Positions 7,310-11,540 of a DNA stretch of 11,540 nt are shown piece after piece. Below the pieces are notes generated by a model that saw only the letters and a list, made by a program, of their open reading frames with translations, did no database searches and was not told where the DNA came from. Source of the stretch: Podila epigama (taxonomy: Eukaryota; Mortierellomycota; Mortierellomycetes; Mortierellales; Mortierellaceae). Numbering within the stretch: position 1 is the stretch's first letter; each line of letters begins with the position of its first letter. The translations under genes and the position numbers were made by a program. The stretch covers positions 2,985-14,524 of the forward strand of contig JAAAVE010000567.1 of NCBI GenBank assembly GCA_015679605.1, read 5' to 3'.

Positions 7310-10258
7310 CTAATTAAACACCTCCTTGCGGTAATCCCAACTATACTGCGACAAATCACCTTGTGAAGAAAACTTTTTCTGACCTAAAAACCCACTTGCA
7401 GAGCGGAAACCACGCGACGACTTCTTTTGCTTGAATGGACCTGTCGTTTGTTGGTGGTGAAGGAATGCACCTTCACTCACAGGATCACCCGATCCACTGC
7501 GGCGTAATTGTTGTTGTTGCTGTTGTTGTTGTTGACCTCGGGTTTGGAGATTGGCGTGGTGGCTGCCGGCCATAACACGGTTCATAAACGACAATGGAGG
7601 TCCAGGGGCCTTCTCTGAGCCATTTTTGCGTGTCATCGCATTATTAAACTTGTCCTCATTGGAGAATGAGGTCTGGTTGGAGCTCTCTGTCATGGTCGAC
7701 GCAGCTGAAGAGGATGTACCACTGGAGCTAGTCTTTACTGAAGAGAAGGAACCCGATCGTGGCCTTCCTACAGAGACAATGGAAGGTGCAGTACTGTGAC
7801 GACTACTGCTACCACCATTGGCTGGTGTATGCGCCTGCATGGACAACGTGGTCGGGTTGGTGAGCGCCAAGGCAGAATAAGATTTCTGGAGACTTGCAAA
7901 GATGTCACCATACTCGCTCTGCAAAAGGTCTTGAGCAGAGAGGGACATCACTCCTCCCATACCTCCTGCTGACATTGTACCACTCATCACACTCTGTTGC
8001 GAAGGGGATTGAGTAAATGCCTCGCGACCTTGTGACAGGATAGATCTGGGCGATGAAGCAACGCTCGATGAAGTAGACACGGTAGAGATCGAATGGGTAT
8101 CTGCAGCCTGGGAGGATGAAGAACCCACCAACGATGTCAGAACCGACTTTAGACCAAGGGATGACTTGCGGCGAAAGTTGGCTAGATTAGGTGTTGAGAA
8201 AGACATACGGAAACTGCCACGAGAAGGTGAATTGCACGAGTCGCTATTGCTGTTGCTGTTGCCGTTGTTACTGCCGTTGTTGTTGTTATTGTTGTTGTTC
8301 ATCGGTGTAGTAAATGCAAGATCCCCATGGCTTACACCACCCACCACTGGGCTCATTGCCTCAGCTGCAAACGACCGCCTTCGGAGTGCCTTCAAATGCT
8401 CATCCATACTCTGTTCCGCTGCGGCCAACTCTGCCTGTGTCTGAGGCATAGCAAACCCATGGAAACTCATGGATCGCTGGCTACGGGCACTCAAGGGTGT
8501 ACATGCGAAATCCATCTCGGAGGATGCGCCCACGAGAGGCGAAGCTTGCGCTGAGGCTGCAGCGCTGCTAGCATTCATGACAGCGATGTAGCCCATGGAG
8601 GCTGAGCGTGGAAGCGTGTTCAGTGACTTGAGGGTGTGATTACTTATGTAACCCACGTTTCCTCTGGACAAGGGTGTCGTTGGCGTTGAGACGCTGGGCG
8701 ACATGGCGGGTGACGCCTGAACCATTTCACGCCTCGAATTCATCTGGGGTGTGTTACGGTTACTATACGGCTCGCAGATACTGCCAGTGCTGCTCCGGAC
8801 CCGTGGAAAGATCTTTGCGTGATCACGCATGCGCTCAGTCCTGGAGGACCGCTCTGGAGCATCACTGTTATTTGTGAACTCACTGCTGATGCTTCCCTGG
8901 CCCACAGAAGCGCCCGAGATGGAACCAGCGCGCTTGACATAGGACTGTGGATGATAAATATCTGTCTGGTCTGGATTCTGGAACAGGAGCTTCTGGCTCA
9001 CTTCAATACCCAAGCCGAGCGAATTGGGGTCTTGTGCAGTCGGTTGGTCTCCGTTGTTGCTCTCTTGCTCACTAGCGGCATTTTGCGGGTTGTTCTGGTT
9101 GAGATACTGGGATGCAATCTTGCCAAGTGACGATTGGCCGTTTTCTTCTGACTGTGGGTCGACCTCTGGAGGCTGTTGCTGATTGTGCTGCTGTTGGTAG
9201 TGCTGGTGCTGCTGGTGTTGCTGAAGTTGTTGGTGGAGTTGGTTGTGATGACCAGGGAGGTTCGAATGCTCAGGACCCATACCTGCTGTTTGGCGATTCA
9301 CTTCCGCCATGTCACCGACACCGGGGTGAGCGGTGGTAGCCCCTTGTCTGGTACCATGACCTTGTTCCTCATCTTCTGGCATGGTAATCAGAATTTCATG
9401 GCGTTGGCGGGTCAGGCGTCGCTCTAGGTTGTTGGACAAGGAACTGCCGCTGTCTGAAAACTGGACCATATAGAACCAATAACCGAACCAGATACCCCAA
9501 AAGCAACTCGAGAGAAAAGTGGATGCAACAGCCGCCTTTGTTGTTCGACAAAAGCTCTGATAAGCAACGGGAACCACTCCACAATTGGATGCATTCCTGA
9601 TCTTGAAGTGTTGCAGGATGGCTGCCGACAGCGTCGTGCTGAACATGCCCAAAATGATGCACAATCGAGGCCTGGGCGAGAGCAACGCGACGGCTACACG
9701 GGTCATCCATGATGTGCTGCTGCCACTATGCCCCGATAATTGTTTAGTAGTGGTGTCATCGGTTTGATTGCGGCCAAGATAGGCTTGAATCCTGCCAAGC
9801 CCTCCTGGTGTACGTGCCCACCATGCCAAGAGAATATATGTCATAGCCACCAAGGATGATATACCGGCCACGAGAAACAAGAACATGGCTGTCAACGAGG
9901 TGAAATGATGCGCCGCCTGAAAGCGCATCGTGGATGTAATGGTGCCGATCGCGTACAAGCTGATGAACGCTTGAATGCCATGTGTGGCCAATTCCACAGC
10001 GCGGTTTACGCGAATGAGTTTCCCGGCTTGGGTTCCATGTATCTCTGTCGTATCCTGTGATAATGCACCATTATAGGGTTGCTGATGCTGTTGTTTTTCT
10101 TGTTGCTGTTGATGTTGTTGGAGTTGATACTGTGGTTGTTCGTGATATTGATAGTTGTCGGAAATTTGCAGTGTTTGGTTTGTTGAGGGTACGTGTTGAA
10201 AGGATGAATCCGCAAGATGAGCAGTTTGTGGATGAGTTGGGAGGCGTGTTGAAGACAT
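7310..10258 (-). CDS. Four-span (MARVEL-like) membrane protein with a ~700-residue disordered tail (982 aa)
   Basis: The gene is a single uninterrupted frame. Residues 1-80 are polar and Gln/His-rich. Four hydrophobic segments follow at about 88-108, 119-147, 197-216 and 241-265, with Cys226 and Cys237 in the loop between segments 3 and 4, then RTTKAAVASTF leading into segment 4. That layout resembles MARVEL-type fungal membrane proteins, but the match is by pattern only. From about 270 to the end the protein is low-complexity: a His/Gln block (337-362), N8 (654-661), Q9 (909-917) and many Ser/Thr runs. Basic-plus-Ser motifs recur (RRSFAAE, FRRKSSL, RSMSF, RSASM, LRRSGS), the type favoured by PKA-like kinases and 14-3-3 proteins. 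Inference: a plasma-membrane or endomembrane protein whose cytosolic tail is a regulated scaffold. The start at 10258 is the first Met of the frame, and the Gln-rich N-terminus follows directly. An upstream 5' UTR intron ending at CTCAG near 10269 is possible. Confidence 0.8.
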   Translation of the reverse strand: MSSTRLPTHPQTAHLADSSFQHVPSTNQTLQISDNYQYHEQPQYQLQQHQQQQEKQQHQQPYNGALSQDTTEIHGTQAGKLIRVNRAVELATHGIQAFISLYAIGTITSTMRFQAAHHFTSLTAMFLFLVAGISSLVAMTYILLAWWARTPGGLGRIQAYLGRNQTDDTTTKQLSGHSGSSTSWMTRVAVALLSPRPRLCIILGMFSTTLSAAILQHFKIRNASNCGVVPVAYQSFCRTTKAAVASTFLSSCFWGIWFGYWFYMVQFSDSGSSLSNNLERRLTRQRHEILITMPEDEEQGHGTRQGATTAHPGVGDMAEVNRQTAGMGPEHSNLPGHHNQLHQQLQQHQQHQHYQQQHNQQQPPEVDPQSEENGQSSLGKIASQYLNQNNPQNAASEQESNNGDQPTAQDPNSLGLGIEVSQKLLFQNPDQTDIYHPQSYVKRAGSISGASVGQGSISSEFTNNSDAPERSSRTERMRDHAKIFPRVRSSTGSICEPYSNRNTPQMNSRREMVQASPAMSPSVSTPTTPLSRGNVGYISNHTLKSLNTLPRSASMGYIAVMNASSAAASAQASPLVGASSEMDFACTPLSARSQRSMSFHGFAMPQTQAELAAAEQSMDEHLKALRRRSFAAEAMSPVVGGVSHGDLAFTTPMNNNNNNNNGSNNGNSNSNSDSCNSPSRGSFRMSFSTPNLANFRRKSSLGLKSVLTSLVGSSSSQAADTHSISTVSTSSSVASSPRSILSQGREAFTQSPSQQSVMSGTMSAGGMGGVMSLSAQDLLQSEYGDIFASLQKSYSALALTNPTTLSMQAHTPANGGSSSRHSTAPSIVSVGRPRSGSFSSVKTSSSGTSSSAASTMTESSNQTSFSNEDKFNNAMTRKNGSEKAPGPPLSFMNRVMAGSHHANLQTRGQQQQQQQQQLRRSGSGDPVSEGAFLHHQQTTGPFKQKKSSRGFRSASGFLGQKKFSSQGDLSQYSWDYRKEVFN
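7508..7534 (-). repeat. Polyglutamine tract (Q9) in the membrane protein tail
   Basis: Nine Gln codons, eight CAA and one CAG, encode residues 909-917, directly before LRRSGS. It is a length-variable type of coding microsatellite. Confidence 0.9.
8276..8299 (-). repeat. Polyasparagine tract (N8) in the membrane protein tail
   Basis: Eight Asn codons, seven AAC and one AAT, encode residues 654-661. An Asn/Ser/Gly-rich stretch follows immediately. The complementary strand of this area gives a spurious poly-Leu frame. Confidence 0.9.
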
Positions 10259-10722
10259 GGATAGGCACTGAGATGGGAATTAGAGAATATACTATAATAA
10301 CAATAATAAAAAAAAAGACAAGAAAAAAAATGATTTTTTTTTTTGTGTAGATGGAAAAAGTGGAGGCGAATATGCCTAGGCTATATTGAAATGTATGTGT
10401 GCAATTTTGTTTTAACGGTTAGAGATAAACGCGTAAATTATTCTTTCTTCCTTTTGCACGGACCACAAGTTGGAACATGCAATGAAAAATATTTGATTGC
10501 CATATTCGTTTTTCATTTTCAGTCTTCATTGTTTTCATTGTATAAGCTGTATAGGTGAACAAAATAAAAAGAATAAACATATACCTAGATGTTATGCTAC
10601 TGTAAAAGTCTATACGGTCAATAATCGACAAGGTCCATATCAAATGAGAGTCGGGTCAATATGTATTGTAATAAATATGTTTGTTGAAGGAGAGTGTGTT
10701 GGGACCTGTTGCTACAACGTTA
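10259..10722. other. AT-rich intergenic region with no gene seen
   Basis: This 464-bp stretch lies upstream of the membrane protein and downstream of the tentative small gene, both on the minus strand. The part next to 10258 is T-rich on the minus strand (about 10300-10345, with T runs) and contains TATAGTATA near 10285, which would suit a promoter and 5' leader. The rest is AT-rich with short scattered frames and no recognisable product. Confidence 0.6.
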
Positions 10723-11325
10723 TCAAGTAGACGTCGACAGTGATGACGATGGCGGTTGTAAGGCGTTGTAGAAGTCGAGGGGAGGCCAAAATAGAGGCGA
10801 CAAGAGGTTGAAAAAGATGGACAGAACGAACTGCCGTTTGAAGGACAGAGATAAAAGGGGGGCGTGAAGGTCCAATGGGTGCAAATGTGAGAGTTGGATC
10901 AAGAGCAAAAAAAAAAAAGAGAGAGAGAGTGAGAGAGTGAGAGAGTGAGAGAGAAAGATATAGGATATGTGCAAGTCAAGACAAACTTGCGCGTGCGTGT
11001 TGGATAGAAGGTGTGAGAAGTGGAGGGGAACCTTGAACGTGTTGGCGATGTAGACAATGGATATGATGCAACCGTCTTGGTGCGAATGGGAATCGGCATT
11101 CTCATCCTGTCCAGACGTTTTCACAAAATCAAGTAACAGTGACTCGCATGCTCATTACGCAGGGTGAGTGTGTACAAAAGAGAGAACACAGCTCGATCAC
11201 AGAGTCGGCCAGCTCTCTTGTCTCTTCTGGGGGGGAGGGGTGTTTTTGATTTTCCCACTAACCTCATCCGGCAATAACGTATTGTTATAACGATTCCTTG
11301 ACGCTCGTCCTTTTTCGTTGTCCAT
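10723..11325 (-). CDS. Tentative small spliced gene of unknown function (about 81 aa in the favoured model)
   Basis: I do not recognise the product. Exon 1 (11325-11263) starts ATCATGG and encodes 21 polar residues ending NNTLLPDE before a good donor, GTTAGT. Exon 2 is taken from an acceptor GGACAG, starting at 11106, and encodes DENADSHSHQDGCIISIVY, then IANTFK, with coding-like third positions. The final segment (10830-10723) follows an acceptor GGCAG and encodes FVLSIFFNLLSPLFW, then PPLDFYNALQ and a Ser/Thr end; it is hydrophobic and membrane-like. Removing 11031-10831 as an intron keeps frame, but its donor (AAG|GTTCCC) is poor. A GC donor, GCAAGT, lies 44 bases further into that interval. 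Reading straight through is also open and would give about 149 residues. An earlier in-frame acceptor (GCGAG) would add 12 residues to exon 2. A non-coding transcript cannot be excluded. Confidence 0.4.
10907..10957 (-). repeat. Pyrimidine microsatellite (CT plus T12 on the minus strand)
   Basis: Written on the plus strand this is an A run followed by GA and GTGAGA units. On the minus strand it is a long CT tract ending in a T run. It lies inside the presumed second intron of the small minus-strand gene, upstream of the acceptor GGCAG, as expected for a polypyrimidine tract. Confidence 0.75.
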
Positions 11326-11365
11326 GATGTTGTTGTTGCTATCCTCTTTGCTTCTCTTGTGATAT

Positions 11366-11375
11366 TGCACGTGCA
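11366..11375. promoter_or_regulatory. Palindrome TGCACGTGCA with CACGTG core
   Basis: A perfect 10-bp palindrome lies 41 bp upstream of the start codon of the tentative small gene. CACGTG is the E-box bound by bHLH regulators such as Cbf1-type proteins in fungi. Position in a short presumed promoter makes a regulatory site plausible, but chance occurrence is possible. Confidence 0.4.
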
Positions 11376-11400
11376 TTGGAAAGAAAAAGGAACAAAACTA

Positions 11401-11418
11401 GGCAAGCGCGGCAAGCGC
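11401..11418. repeat. 9-bp direct repeat GGCAAGCGC, 2 copies
   Basis: Two adjacent exact copies, at 11401-11409 and 11410-11418, in the short gap between the tentative small gene and the partial gene at the right edge. They are GC-rich against AT-rich surroundings. No function is visible. Confidence 0.85.
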
Positions 11419-11472
11419 GATTTGAGAGTGTTGTCTTCTTTTCGTGGAATGGTATGAAATTGGACTTCACGA

Positions 11473-11540
11473 TTATTGAGGAGGACGGAAACCAGGAGGT
11501 GGAGGACGGAAACCAGGTGGAGGTCCTTGAAAGCTATGTA
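11473..11540 (-). CDS. C-terminus of a Pro-rich protein, partial at right edge (possible SmB-like tail)
   Basis: The last 21 codons plus a TAA stop (11475-11473) are visible, ending in PPPGFRPPPPGFRPPQ. The visible DNA holds about two units of a 21-bp repeat giving PPPGFRP. Repeated PPPGMR/PPPGFR tails are typical of spliceosomal Sm protein B (SmB/B'), where they bind GYF and WW domains; I infer that identity only from the tail. The opposite strand is also open here, from an ATG at 11454 (MKLDFTIIEEDGNQ...) to the edge, and cannot be ruled out. The Sm fold, if present, would lie beyond the window. Confidence 0.4.
   Translation of the reverse strand, partial: HSFQGPPPGFRPPPPGFRPPQ

Noticed and set aside
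8166-9339. Plus-strand frames with poly-Leu or Cys-rich content opposite the membrane protein gene.
   Set aside because: They are the complement of Asn, Gln and Ser codons in the long minus-strand frame.
11121-11414. Minus-strand frame of 97 residues overlapping the first exon of the small gene.
   Set aside because: It is in a different frame from the exon with good start and donor, spans the presumed first intron, and resembles no protein.

Overview
The window reads as nuclear DNA of a filamentous early-diverging fungus. The signs are many short GT-AG introns (about 105-200 bp), pyrimidine-rich tracts before starts and 3' splice sites, CAA/CAG-rich glutamine runs, frequent microsatellites and compact intergenic spacing. 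Protein style and intron density suggest Mortierellomycota (Mortierella-type), but that placement is inference. I see no rRNA, tRNA, transposon, CRISPR or bacterial-type operon.

Layout, left to right. (1) 161-2078, minus strand: a six-exon lunapark gene (LNP1), which shapes ER tubule junctions. All exons were joined by hand in a consistent frame, giving 423 residues. (2) 2079-3019: a divergent intergenic region of about 940 bp, full of simple repeats, which should hold both promoters. (3) 3020-7207, plus strand: a 13-exon gene for a fused pseudouridine-catabolism enzyme of 821 residues. It has a mitochondrial-type leader, a PsuG/IndA pseudouridine-5'-phosphate glycosidase domain and a PfkB-family (PsuK-like) kinase domain. 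All 12 introns are GT-AG and keep frame, and the residues expected for catalysis are present in both halves. (4) 7310-10258, minus strand: an intronless 982-residue protein with four predicted membrane segments (MARVEL-like arrangement) and a cytosolic tail of about 700 residues that is disordered and rich in Ser, Gln and Asn. It converges on gene 3 with only 102 bp between stops. (5) 10723-11325, minus strand: a tentative small spliced gene of unknown function. Its first exon and first donor are convincing; its second intron is less certain. (6) 11473-11540, minus strand: probably the last codons of a gene running off the right edge, with a PPPGFR repeat tail like that of spliceosomal SmB proteins. 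The opposite strand is also open there.

The genes show no sign of acting in one pathway; this is ordinary eukaryotic gene order. The fused enzyme joins two consecutive steps: the kinase phosphorylates pseudouridine and the glycosidase splits the product into uracil and ribose 5-phosphate. I did not find a new multi-gene system. The items most worth a second look are the unknown small gene at 10723-11325, the in-frame linker exon of the fusion enzyme, and the unusually long tail of the membrane protein.
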